A DNA stretch of 64,000 nucleotides, from positions 5,148,585 through 5,212,584 of the forward strand of contig NC_052399.1 in NCBI RefSeq assembly GCF_009389715.1, written 5' to 3'. Positions 10,316-21,523 of this stretch are shown piece by piece. The translations under genes and the position numbers were made by a program. The DNA comes from Phoenix dactylifera. Lineage: Eukaryota > Streptophyta > Magnoliopsida > Arecales > Arecaceae. The notes beneath the pieces were generated by a model. The model saw only the letters and a list, made by a program, of their open reading frames with translations, searched no databases and had not been told where the DNA came from. Positions within the stretch are counted from its first letter, which is position 1. Every line of letters begins with the position of its first letter.

Positions 10316-13300
10316 TCAGTCCACGGATTTCAGGTCTTCTCCTTCAATTTTTTTACTGAAAATTCGGTTGAGCAATGCAGCTAATCTCACACCACCTTGT
10401 GCTATTCTCTTTTCCACCACAGGAAGCCGAGAAAAGAAATAATCATCTGCAACACATACATTAGTAACATTGAGAACTAATCAACATGCAATACTGATTC
10501 AAATTGAAACACAATTATCTACCTTCTAAAGTGGAACCTTCATCAACCTCCTTGTATGCATAATCACAGGCAAGGCGAATGCTTTCAGAGGCATACCTGA
10601 AAGAAATTTTCTCTTTAGTCTCCAAACAATATCAAAGAGCAGCTAATTTGGCCTGATTTGCTTTCAAATGCTAAGGAGAAATATTCTCATACAACAATAT
10701 GGCTTAGAAAGAAAGATTACTCAATCTTAAATCTTACTTGTCTGCACAAGTGACCGAATCTCCATGACAGGCCTTCCACTGGCTAACTTCATCTGACCAT
10801 CCATCCTAATTAAAATAGAGAAAGATAAATAATCATTCTGAAAAAAATCACTTTTATAAGGTCTTAAAGGAGTATATGTGCAGAGGATAGAGTCTTGCAC
10901 CATTTTTCACTTGAACTAGTAAATGAGGCTTCAACAATGTCAAGCTTACATTACATGCATGGAATAATTACATGGCTGGTCTGCTTTGTAAAGTAACGAT
11001 GGATGTATCTTAACTTTCTCTTGGAAGGCAATATACCTAATTTCTTTTTTTCTTTAGGGTAGACTCGGCATTGGCCTTCACTCTTCCGGATTACATACAT
11101 ATCATGGCCAATTCGTCCATATTTAACTATGAGAAAGTTGAGTTTTCTTCAATACTATTTGCAAATGTTATTAATCCAATAATAGTCTCGACATTATTTG
11201 CATTTATCTAACAAAGCAGAATGAGATTAATCAATTCTAACGCTTGCAGCAATTAACGGGCGAGCTGGCGAAAGCAAGAAACTTACAGTAATGTTCTTCT
11301 GAATGGATTCTATCATGACAACAAGATCCCTCTCGTAGAAGTCACGCATGGCGGTCTCTATCATATCCACATCCCACACCTTTAAATAAAACAACGTTCA
11401 TGTCAATTTTTTATCAAGACAATAAACTAGAGAACTTGTTAGTACCGATGTTGTAGGAGAGTCACTTTACATGGTGAAGGTTGCTCTTCCTTCGATACCA
11501 ACGGACAATTATAGTATTACCACCTTCATCGTCCTCGAAAGATACATGCATAGGTTGGTGTACATCTCCCATGAAGTGGGCAAGGAACATGATGCTCTCA
11601 GTCAAGTTATCTAGTTCGCGTGCAAAAATCACAAAAGACTGTAATTAGTAGATAAAGTCTCGGAGACACAAAAATCTGGGACCAAAATGGTGTTCTTACA
11701 TCCGTTTGATGAATCTCCATAACTTAATAGTTGCGTAGTATAATTGTTGATCGCTCCAACTACACACATATTTAGCTCGTCTTTGGAATTGTGACAATCC
11801 CCTGAATCACAACAACAACAACAACAACAAATTTTCTCAGAAAAGAGAGGAAGAAATGAAATACAAAATTGTTGGAACTTGTGAAACTTATTGTGAGTCG
11901 TACGATGGCTTCAATTATCTTGTAGCTATTCATTTTAAGGTATTATCTTTTCTTTTCTCTTATCCTTTTTGAATCTTCCTATCGGAAAAAGGAAAAAAGA
12001 AAAAAATACCAGCATCATTCAGCTTCAAGTATTCCACATTAGTAGCTAATCTAGCCCTTATTCATCCAATGAAAGATTTCAATTAAATGAATATCCTGTT
12101 AAAGCAGACCTCTTTGAAACTTTAGAATAGAATAGCAGCTATATACATCTTGCCTAGTATTTAACTACATTTTTTCCTTAATTTTCTTTTCGCCAAAGTA
12201 TCTAATAAAAAATGGATTATTTGATTATGTCACTAATCACAAGGTCAAAAATTGTTTATTATCTGTCTAGACTTTTTCAATCAAAAAATAACATGAAAAG
12301 AATTTAAAATTATTATTTCAATTTTTGTCCAATTTTTTTATCTAAAGTTTATATACGAGACTTGAGTTCGACTCTACCTTGCTTTAGTATTTCGCTGAGC
12401 TTACGCACACCCTAATGCCTAAAATATTTATGTATTTAGACTATTTATTGGTTATTATTTTGTACACTAGCTATTATATAAGTGGATGATGGCTAAATAA
12501 CAACCGTTATTTCAATGCCCATGGTAATGTAGATATTTTATAAACTAGTAAAAGGCCTTTGAAACTGTTTATTGTCATGTCTGAGCTACTCTGAAGTCAT
12601 GCTGCGAGAAGCTCCTGCATAGCTGAAGGTGCCCAAAATCTTCTTTTTTCCCCCTCTTGATGAAAAGTTCCAGAGCCCAACTTCGATACCCAAGAAATGC
12701 TCCATGTCACGCGGAGACGGTGCCGATCCAAAGAATTTTACCAACGCCGTTGACTTCAACCGACCAATCCGCTTTTGGTAGAAGTAATTTGTTTATTAAT
12801 TTGTTTATTCTTTTATTTTTAATTTGTTTATTCTTTTATTTTTAATTTGTTCATTCATTTTTCAGATGATGAAAGGCTAATTCCCACCTACTATATTTAC
12901 CCATCACACCCAATCTAGACCGGAATCCGGTGCCGGCACTTCTCGTCGAATCAGAGACTTGCTAATCAGGGATGAAGGAGGCCAGGTGTCGCTATTTGGA
13001 ATCAAACCCCTACCTTCTTCCTTTTAAGGGCAAAAAGAGATAGAAGCAACGTAGCAATTTGATCCCCTCCATACTAAAATACCAAAAAAAAAAAAGTTGG
13101 AAACGTTTCCATGCTCTTACGGACCTCATTCAAAAACAGCTAGTTGGATGATATTTTTTAGGTTTCTTAGTACTTTACAAGTACCTGAGATCTTTCGGAC
13201 GAATAACCGATATAAGACTAGACATACGTTGACACGGATCCTCACATACTCCTCTTGTTTAAGTCTTGACATTCTCATCAAGCTAATGGTCCAAATCAAT

Positions 13301-14224
13301 TCAAATCATCTAATTACAAGCACTATGATTGGCCCGTGGTCAGCCTCAATGAGCATGGGCTATAGGTCGAATTTATTCTAGTACCATTTGTAACAACCCA
13401 AGGCCTCATTCAAAAGGGCTAGATGAAAGGTATTTTTTGAGTTTTTTAGCTCTATATAAGTATCTAAAATCTCTCTGGCAAATAACCAATGTTGGACTAA
13501 ACACATGCCCGCATGAATTCGCATATTTCAAACTATGAAACTATATATTTTCTTGAATAGAAAGAAAGAAATCCGGAGCTATAGATGTGAAGTGCTAGAA
13601 GGTTAGCAGTAATGCCCAACTACCATATTTTCATGACATATCTCACTTGAATGGAAACGATAATTTGGTCAAGTGGAAAGCTAAGGAATAATTCAAAACT
13701 TTTTAAATAATTTGACGAATATCGTAACTATGGTTTATGTGCGCCTAATGATGTAATTGATGCTGGGTATAGCATCACTAATAAATCGACAAGGAGCAGC
13801 CCGGCATGCAGAAAGAGGCTACATGAGAGTTTGAGCTCACTTGAATACTTGAAGTTGCAGACTCCCGGGGTGTTGGCATAATGGAGTGGGCTGGCCCAGC
13901 GGTACCGGAATCGGACCTGGTCAGCCCATGAACACACCGATGCCAACTCCCCTTCCGCCGCTGGTGGAAGAAGATCCAACACTGCATCTGAAGCTCTCTT
14001 CGTGAGATATTGCTGAACAATTCCAAAATACTTCATTAGTCAGCAAACATAGCTAACATGAAACAGCAGATGCAACAGCAAGAAATAGGTCTGTATACTA
14101 CCTCGGCAATCTTGCACACCATGTAATGTCCCTGCTTGCCCCATGCATCAGTGCATGGAGCCTTTGCCATCATAGAAAGAAGAAAGACATGGAGGAAGAA
14201 TAACCAACTCATGCCCCCCTCCAT
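10316..14224 (-). CDS. S1/P1-type endonuclease, copy 2 (ENDO/BFN family)
   Basis: Tandem paralogue of the copy at 3369-7611, with the same eight-exon layout: 14224-14102, 14012-13841, 11801-11700, 11610-11471, 11379-11287, 10805-10738, 10596-10523 and 10446-10316. The sum is 903 nt in frame (300 aa). Alignment with copy 1 suggests that the second ATG at 14212 is the ancestral start (296 aa); the first adds only MEGG. A signal peptide precedes WGKQGHY. Metal-ligand motifs CSWAD, PLHY, AHFMGDVHQPMH and LHHVWD are all present. Exon 2 is one codon longer than in copy 1. Sites for N-glycosylation (NYT, NLT, NIT) are kept. An upstream TATAAATA box supports an expressed gene. Expected role: single-strand nucleic acid degradation in the secretory pathway or vacuole, by family knowledge. 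Confidence 0.93.
13105..13270. repeat. Dispersed repeat fragment related to 13391-13560
   Basis: It shares the CCTCATTCAAAA...GCTAG...AATAACCGAT(A/G)T...GACTA pattern with the block at 13391-13560. The pattern is typical of small plant LTR or TRIM repeats. Only a fragment can be seen and the ends are not defined. Confidence 0.4.
13391..13560. repeat. TRIM or solo-LTR-like fragment
   Basis: Starts with AACAACCCAAGGCCTCATTC, includes a TATATAAG box, and continues to AATGTTGGACTAAACACATG. Related fragments occur at 13105-13270 and, as the reverse complement, near 15780-15810 and 53700-53725. The family is not firmly identified. Confidence 0.45.
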
Positions 14225-14288
14225 CTTTCTTCTCTTGTCAATGCTTCTGCTTCTGTTTTTGTTTCATGACTTGTTCGTGCTGCGTCTA

Positions 14289-14296
14289 TATTTATA
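14289..14296 (-). promoter_or_regulatory. TATA box of nuclease copy 2
   Basis: TATAAATA on the minus strand, about 65-77 bp upstream of the two candidate start codons, a normal plant core-promoter spacing allowing a 5' UTR of about 40 bp. Confidence 0.65.
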
Positions 14297-14785
14297 ATGG
14301 CAGGTCCGTGTGATTTGAAGAAAACGTCCACACTATGAAGTGTTTTTTAAAAAAAAGGCGCTTATGTTTGTTTGTTTCCTTGGTAAACCAACCTTCCTAT
14401 CAGCATCATACAAGGAGTTGAGTGTCCACAGGGGGAAGAGAGCGAGTCAATGAGTTGATGACAACACGTGAAGAAAAGGTCATTCTCTTTTGCATAGTTC
14501 TTATTTTTTATCTTTTGGTAGATGCATAGTTCTATTTTTATGGATACATTGAGATAGATGTGAAACGTCATCACGTTTTAAATTTTTTAAAACTAAAGGA
14601 TGGTTTTAATTTATAATTAACAAGCTAGATATATCTCTTGACACATCATCTCCACATTAGGTTGATAACTTAAAAAGCAAAACAATTATTGCCAATGGGT
14701 GAGAATCTTTCTTTTTTGCATTGTCCCTCTTTTTTTTCAGCATGATATCTCACATCCCAATCATACCGTATGTACTCCAGTTGAA

Positions 14786-15021
14786 GAACATGTTTGGCTG
14801 TCCAGGAATTTTTCTAAAACAAGAAAGCATATAAAAAGTATGATCTGTAAAATATATTTTAATGAAAAACAGAAAATTACTAATTTTCATAAAAGTCATT
14901 ATTTAAATTTTATGACTTACCCATCTCGGTAAAAACAGATTTCATAGAAAATAATCAAATAAGTATTTTCATAAAATTTTATGATTTTAATTTTTAAAAA
15001 TTTGTTTTTGGACACATGTGA
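14786..15021. mobile_element. Possible MITE
   Basis: An AT-rich block whose ends are loosely inverted (ACATGTTTGGCTGTCCAGG and GGACACATGTGAC), with inner complementary TTTCATAAAA-type stretches. No coding capacity. The ends are imperfect and no target duplication was resolved. Confidence 0.35.
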
Positions 15022-15117
15022 CATGGCTGCTTTAATGTCCACCTTTTTTTTTTTTTTTACATAGACACCATTTTATAAATACATATTGGATGAAATCTGT
15101 TAACAAAATATTCGCAT

Positions 15118-15455
15118 TGAGGAATTGGCAGGGGCCGCGCGAACGCGTACCCCCGGCTACCACAAATTATGACGTCCACTCTCCCACTCGGGGAGATGGT
15201 AGGCCAGGGCTCCCACCAGGTGCAATGTGGGCCCCTGACCTAGGCCATGGGCCTTATTGATCGCCCATGGACCCCATCCAGGTAAGTGAATTTCACGGGG
15301 CCCGGGCGCCTCCATTTATAAATCTCCGGCCCTCTCCTTCATCTCGCGTACCCGATGTGGGACTAAACAAAATAATAGTCCGCTCCTCAACGACGCTCGA
15401 AGCTGGATGGTTGGCAGCCGGGGCCTATTCTTGTAACCGGACTCGCAGGAGTTGA
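15118..15455. repeat. GC-rich island, probable solo LTR or TRIM
   Basis: A sharply GC-rich block in AT-rich spacer. It contains CATTTATAAAT (TATA-like) and CGATGTGGGACTAAAC, a sequence common in plant LTR-type repeats. No internal region or paired LTR is visible, so solo status is inferred. Confidence 0.4.
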
Positions 15456-15879
15456 AACAAAATAAGACAAGCCATTTATTCCCCCAACGCCAACGCCTGC
15501 TTTCTTTAATTTGATAGTTCTCAGGACCCTATCAAAGTAGATGGCGAGCCCTTATGCCCACAATTTTCAAATATTTCAGTTCGGTGTTTCACTTGATCAT
15601 AACTAAAATCCAAACAGCGTGCATGTATGCTAATGCAGTCATATCGAATAAAGTTGCAGTAAAACAATTGGTATTGTAAGAATTTGTGCAGGCATATATT
15701 AGTTTTATATCGATTATTTATTGGGTAAATTTTAGAAATTTATACAGAATCAAATAATCCAAATAATACTTTTTGGCTAGCCATTTTGGATGAGGTTCTG
15801 AATTGTTATATGTACATATCGAATTGAAATGAGCAATTAGAAAATAGATCATGACATCATGTTTTATGAGAGTGCTGAA

Positions 15880-16320
15880 TGCCTTACATACACATGATTC
15901 ACACAGGCTCATTGAAATAAAAGCCCGGCCACCCGCAGAACATGCACTCTTGCGATGATAAATTTATGGCAACATTCAAATTAATAAAACGATAGATCAT
16001 AAACCGATGATCATGGGTTTGATGGTCACCATGCATGTTGTGGTTAATAATACTAAGATGATTGGCTGAGTTGCCATACAATGTGCATATCGTTATACCA
16101 TGTGCCGCATCTATAATCTAGTATCCATGGAAAAAGGAAGAACACTTGATTCAAAAACAATTGCAACTTTCTCGTTACAGAGAGAGTGCCCATACTGAAA
16201 TGACATCTTGATGGCAAGAAAGAATACTCATCTATTGCAAACTCCATAAGCTGAAGATTGGTAATTCCGACACTCAACATATGGATCACTTTGCACGGCA
16301 CCAACAACAGAACTCATGCA
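15880..16320. repeat. Dispersed or duplicated segment, copy A
   Basis: About 16020-16290 is clearly similar to 34990-35285, sharing blocks such as GATTCAAAAACAATTGCAAC and AATGACATCTTGATGGC. Open minus-strand frames here do not continue through both copies. The nature of the segment is unknown. Confidence 0.6.
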
Positions 16321-16932
16321 AGAATAAAGTATACACTCTTAAACCTCAATTGGGGATCCCAGGACGAATTGAGATGCTGAAAGAGTTGCTTGACCCGGAC
16401 TAGAAGCTAGCTACGTTCATCACGGATTGGCTTCGTGTCAAAGTTAGCATGTCTATGCTTACATAAGACGGTAACAGTACTAACACATTGGCATATTCCT
16501 CCCTTCGGATCTCAAGCAATATAGTGCCTGAAAATATTAGGACTGGGTTCAATATTCTGCACCATTTTCCCAGGTCCGTTATCATAACGAGTGTGGGAAG
16601 AGATACGGCATGAACATTGTCGTGGTTCACATGTAAAGTCCATTTCTGTACCACTGGAGTCTGGGTGCGTGAATAGTTCAAGTACCTTTAGATCTCTTGT
16701 TTCTTAAGAATATAACCTTGTTTTCCCAACAGAAGGACAACAAGTTATGCCTTCTATCATGTCCAAAAACTACGGGCTTTGTCCATCCCAAATAATCGTA
16801 ATATAATCCGATTGCTTGTTTATCGCAATCATCTAACTGATGGGGGAATCGATATGGTTGTGGATGGCTTGAATTAAAAAAGACTTGATAAAGACTCGCC
16901 TGCAAGTAGGTTGGGCACTTCTGGATGGGCAT
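16053..16932 (-). other. Unrecognised minus-strand open-frame cluster, possibly a gene remnant
   Basis: Three open frames, 16932-16678, 16681-16400 and 16307-16053, follow one another on the minus strand in different frames, each 84-93 aa. The first has an aromatic-rich stretch (DYLGWTKPVVFGH). I do not recognise a family. The 3' part overlaps the segment shared with 34985-35290. It could be a decayed gene or transposon, or chance. Confidence 0.25.
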
Positions 16933-17313
16933 ATCCTTTGGTATCTCAATGGTTCTTCGTGCCTCAAGAAGAGGTTTCTAATTGGAATATATCTTTTTTT
17001 TTTTGGTTAAAAATGGCAATTCATATAGATTTAACATAAGTACATCCTGCTAAATCAGAAAAAAATAATAAATTATCATTTTCGTGGATGGAGATTGTGT
17101 CAAGTTAGATGCTGCATACCTCACATAGCCACCTAGAACGAGAGCTCGACAGAATGTGAAAAAGACGGATCGGATTTCCAAAGTTGGAGGCAGTTCGAGC
17201 TAGACCGTATCACCATCCATTAATTGGTTCCTCGCATGGTGCTTGATGCAATTTACTGCAACTAACGCTAACGTAGGCTGACTCGGGCCAACTCATACTC
17301 TAAGACTAGGAGA

Positions 17314-17468
17314 AATTATATTCTACACCACGTGCTTGTGCACCATGCTGATCGCAGTCATTCGTTTCTATAGCGGTCCATCGAGATGAGGACTTGATGA
17401 ATGGGAACCATAGAAACAAGTGGCTGTGATTGGCATGATACACCCCATGTGGTGTAAGAATATAAAAT
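17314..17468. mobile_element. Fold-back MITE (about 155 bp)
   Basis: The two halves are inverted copies of each other. The left end has ATATTCTACACCACGTG and GTTTCTATAG; the right end reversed has ATATTCTTACACCACATG and GTTTCTATGG. Almost the entire element could form a hairpin. No coding capacity; the target duplication was not resolved. Confidence 0.7.
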
Positions 17469-18262
17469 ATATTTATATCAAATCCAGTGTTAGCATCAGA
17501 AAAGGCTCTTAGGCATGATAGATGGCATGGAGATTAGTATGATAGACAAGACTGATGCTAGGGGAATAAAACACCAATCCCTTCATAACTCGTGGAATTT
17601 TCTTTCTTTCTTTTGACACTAAAACTGGATCCAAATTATTTTTATTTAATCATTAAAGCAAGTTTCAAGTTTTTAAATAATTTTTGAAACGTGCAAAATT
17701 TATTTAAGAAAACTTCGTACGATACAAAGCTTATTTAAAAAACTTGAAACGATTATTTAAAAAACGTGAAACTTACTTTTATTATTAATAAAAATACTTT
17801 AGGTCATGGGTTTTTCTACATGCCAAAATAAGGTGGTGTGTATCTAATTTTTCTCAAAACTTTGCTGAGGTGGGATTCTTTTACACGAGAATACTTTTTT
17901 TTTCCCTTAATGTACAATTTTAAATGATAAAAAAAAAAGCCAAACCCAACTTATTTATAATTGTAAAAAGAGAAAATCAATGATGTTATGGCACAAAAGA
18001 GATCGGTGCCTTCTATCGTAATCCCATCTTATATGAGTTGGGATCCTTTTCAGTGCGTGTTTACACCGCAAAAAAACATTGCATATTTGGGTGGACAATA
18101 TAGCTTAGAAATGAATAGTTGTTGCCTATCTTAATCCATTGCGTTGGGCATATTAATATGATAGATGATAGCCATCCATTTTCGAAAGAGATACGTGACA
18201 AGTCATCTATCCAAACTCATCTTATATTACGTTGATCCCACAAATATTTATAGTCTTAGGGT
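17469..18262. other. Intergenic region, no gene seen
   Basis: AT-rich spacer with poly-A and poly-T runs between the fold-back MITE and the split MITE. No supported coding sequence. Confidence 0.55.
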
Positions 18263-18538
18263 TCGTTTGGTTCGCGAAAAAAGAAGAAAGAAAAATGTGG
18301 TCAACGGAAAAGTAATGAGATGCGTCTTGTTTGATTGGAGTTTTCAAATGAGAGAGATATGAAAGTTGTATTCCCATATGATTCCCACATTTTATGAAAA
18401 AGTCTTTTCCACTAGAAACATGAGAAATTTACTTTTCGATGAGGCAGAAATCACTCAATTTTTATTTTTTTCTAAAATGGCCATTCAGTATTAAAGAGGT
18501 ATTAAAGATCTAATTTTTATTAAGGGTATAATAGAAAT

Positions 18539-19411
18539 TATTACGGGGGAAATAAGCCGCCATGCCCCACGCGACCGGCACGCGCTCCCAGGAAGACTAT
18601 GGGGAAATAAGCCGCCATGCCCCACGTGACCGGCACGCGCGCCCAGGAAGACTATGGCTGCCCTTTGATCCAGCAATCCGACCCCGAGTCGGATATCCTC
18701 GGCTCCGCAGCCCGACCCCGAGTCGGCTGCCCTTTGATCCAGCAATCCGACCCCGAGTCGGATATCCTCGGCTCCGCAGCCCGACCCCGAGTCGGCTGCC
18801 CTTTGATCCAGCAATCCGACCCCGAGTCGGATATCCTCGGCTCCGCAGCCCGACCCCGAGTCGGCTGCCCCTTGATCCAGCGCTCCGACCCCGAGTCGGA
18901 GATCTCTTGATAACGACAGGCTATTCCCCAGAGGCACGCCGCGGCCTCCTGCTCCACTACTCCCTGCAACGGCTGTATCTGATGCTGCTCCACGATCTCC
19001 TGCATCAGCCGTACAAAGCGGAGCCCCACTATGCCCTGACGTGGCCGTACCCGGTGCTGCTCCACGACGCCCTGTAACGGCCATGTCAGTGGCCACACCA
19101 TCGTGCCCCACGATAACGAACCCCCCTGAGAGACCCCCCAGCCAGGTATATATGCGGCTGGGGGGAGAAAGGGGGGAGGTGAGCAATATCTCCCAGAGCA
19201 CTCTCTTACTTGCGATTATCACCTCTCCTCCTCCTCCAATCTCCTCTGACTTGACCGTCGGAGGGCCATCACCACCCTGGTGGTGGTGCAAGGCTTGTTT
19301 GCAGGTTTCTTGGCGGAAGGTGGAGCGCAGCCAACACCAACCAAGACAACTCAGACGGAACCCCGTTCACACCGCAGTGCCAATCGTTCACGGTTTGGAC
19401 CACCAGCAACA
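18539..19411 (+). repeat. Left LTR of the LARD-type element
   Basis: 873 bp, pairs with 21524-22396. It contains a twofold ~55-bp repeat at its start, a 69-bp tandem array, a TATATAT box and the CTGACTTGACCGTCGGAGGG motif seen in many plant gypsy LTRs. Confidence 0.9.
18657..18905. repeat. 69-bp tandem array inside left LTR
   Basis: Just over three and a half units containing GACCCCGAGTCGG palindrome-like blocks. The same array is at 21642-21890 in the right LTR. It creates 23-residue repeats in translated frames, which are not proteins. Confidence 0.9.
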
Positions 19412-19412
19412 G

Positions 19413-20987
19413 TTGTCCTGCCTGCCACAGCCTGGCCTCCCTTTTCCACTGCTTTCAGCCGGTCCTCGGCCTTCGCCAGAAGCCCCGCCTGTTCCTTGTA
19501 GCACTCCTCCAGACGGATCATGTACTGGGCGAGCTAAGAAATAGAAAAAATAAGGGAGTCAGGCGGAGAACAACAGAGCCAATAAATGGTGAAAAGCGGC
19601 CAGAAAAACACTCACCGACATAAGACAGACAAAGCTGGCAGCCCCAACGTCAGAGACCTCCAACTCCCGGACTCGCCGACGGTCCTTCTCCAGCAGCACT
19701 GTTTCGATGAGATTTCGGGCGCCATCGGTAGTGAAGGCAGACCCCGATTTCTCCCCAGAGCCGGACGGTGGTTCTGCAGCCTTACCCCTATCCATCGCCT
19801 GGGGAAGAGTCCGGCCGATCGCGCTCGGGGCGGGGGTCACCCCAGGAATTGATAGGGTCCCGCTCGGTCGGGACCTCGGCGCGTCCCTCCTCGAGTCATC
19901 AGGAGCCGACCGAGTCGAAGGCCGGGTCGGGGACCGATCACGTCCGACCCGTCCGTCTCGGGCAGGCTCGGATGATACCTCCGGAGTAGCGGCAATCTTA
20001 CCACCGGAGGGCTGATACAGCGTCAGCTGCCGGTCCGTGCCCACGACGTCTCCCTGATCGGTGGGCCCGGACTCGTCGGTCGGCGTCGGAGGCACCTCCT
20101 TACGGGACTTCTTCGCCGGTGGGGCCCCGCTCGGAAGAGCTCGTTTCCTCCTCTGGGCTGCTTCCAGCAGGGACGCCCTACCAACAGCCTTTGTCTTCAC
20201 CGACCGCATGACGTCGTCGATCTCTGCAAAAAGGACGGGATAGTCGGAGACGGAGAAACCAAAGGAAAGAACGGGACGAAAGAAGGGAAAAAGTCAAGAA
20301 AGAATCGGTGGCGGACTCACGGTCGGTGGGGACCGAGCTCAGACCGACATTCACCAAAGTATCCTCGGAAATAAGGCGGGCCACCGGGGGGAGCTGGCCC
20401 TCGGCAACCAACCCCTTCAAGGCGGCCAAGCCATCGGACTCCTCCCTTGACAGTCTCGATAGGCCGATCGGAGACTTCATCGGGGTCTCCCAGGTCGCCC
20501 TGATTTCCCAAGAGGGATCTGCATCAACAAAAAAGAAGCGCTCCTTCCATTTGTGAATGGAGGTAGGAGCCTCCTTGACAAGGCCGCATCCTCGCCGCGC
20601 TGCGAAGCACCACCACCCTTTGTCCTGGGGGTGGCCGCTCAGGCTGTAGAACTCCCAAAAAACATTCAGGGTGGCGGGGATCTCGTGCATACGGCAGAGA
20701 ACCTGGAAGACCGTCAGGGCCCGCCACGAGTTCGGCACCAGTTGCGTCGGTGCCACTCTTAAACCCCGTAGCACCTGCATGACCAAGTCCGAAGGGGGAA
20801 AGCGGAACCCGGCCTGGAGAATGCCCTCATTGATGGCGATCTTCCCTGGAGGAGGATGGGACATCCTCTCCTCAGGCCCCGGGAGCGTGGCGTTGCAGGC
20901 CTCGGGAAGGTGGTACCGAGCCACGAGTCTGTCTAAGTCTGTGGCGACCAGCTCCGACTTAATTTGGTCTGCCCTCACTTCGCCCAT
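19413..20987 (-). CDS. Antisense open reading frames of the LARD-type element (putative gypsy-type transposon family)
   Basis: Two consecutive minus-strand open frames, 20987-20178 and 20209-19559, plus a coiled-coil-like segment at about 19535-19413, run opposite to the LTR orientation. The first contains a conserved-looking N-terminal region (GFRFPPSDLVMQVLRGL, QDKGWWCFAARRG) like the plant family described as 'putative gypsy type transposon'. The second is rich in Ser, Pro and Arg. Tat-lineage elements are known to carry extra antisense ORFs. The pieces may be exons, but this was not tested. Function unknown. Treated as a fossil element part. Confidence 0.6.
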
Positions 20988-21523
20988 TCCTAATGGCCAA
21001 TAAACCTACGGTCAGGACGGGGACAGGAAGGGGGGAAAGACCGGAGCGACTGGAGTACACTAGTATAAGAGGGGAAAGTATGGAGAGCCCTAAGCTGAAG
21101 AATGGGGAAAACTCACCGGAAAAGAGGTAAGAGCGGCTCCGAGAGCGCCAAAGGAGAAACGAGCGAACAGTCCGACGGCAGCAACAGCGGCGCAAAGGGG
21201 AAACTTGAAAATATCTGTAAAGAAGAAGACGGACGGGGAAAGGCCCCCGATTAAATAGGCGGAAAGGCAAGTGACGCCTCAATGACGCCAGAGGACGCCT
21301 GGCTGCCGAAGGGTCGCTCGCGCCCCAAAGGCGAATCGACACCATTAAGGAAGGATGTCCGCCGAAATCCTCAGACTGCCGGGTCAGCAATAACCGCCAT
21401 ACGCCATAAAAAGGGCGGGGAGCTCGAAGCGCGCGCGCCTCTCCGAGGAACGGCGGCAATCCCGAAACATCACTCCCTTCACCTGTTCCCCTTCTGGTTC
21501 CAGGCTCGGAAGTGGGGGGCTAC

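Noticed and set aside
12350-12410. GAGTTCGACTC-type sequence resembling a tRNA B box
   Set aside because: No matching A box, no cloverleaf and no anticodon arm could be drawn by eye.
18657-18905. Evenly spaced direct repeats resembling a CRISPR array
   Set aside because: The units are contiguous 69-bp tandem copies without unique spacers, in a plant LTR.
18491-19291. Long open frames with 23-residue repeats (and their twins at 21479-22276)
   Set aside because: They are translations of the 69-bp LTR tandem array, identical in both LTRs and open on both strands. Not a repeat protein.
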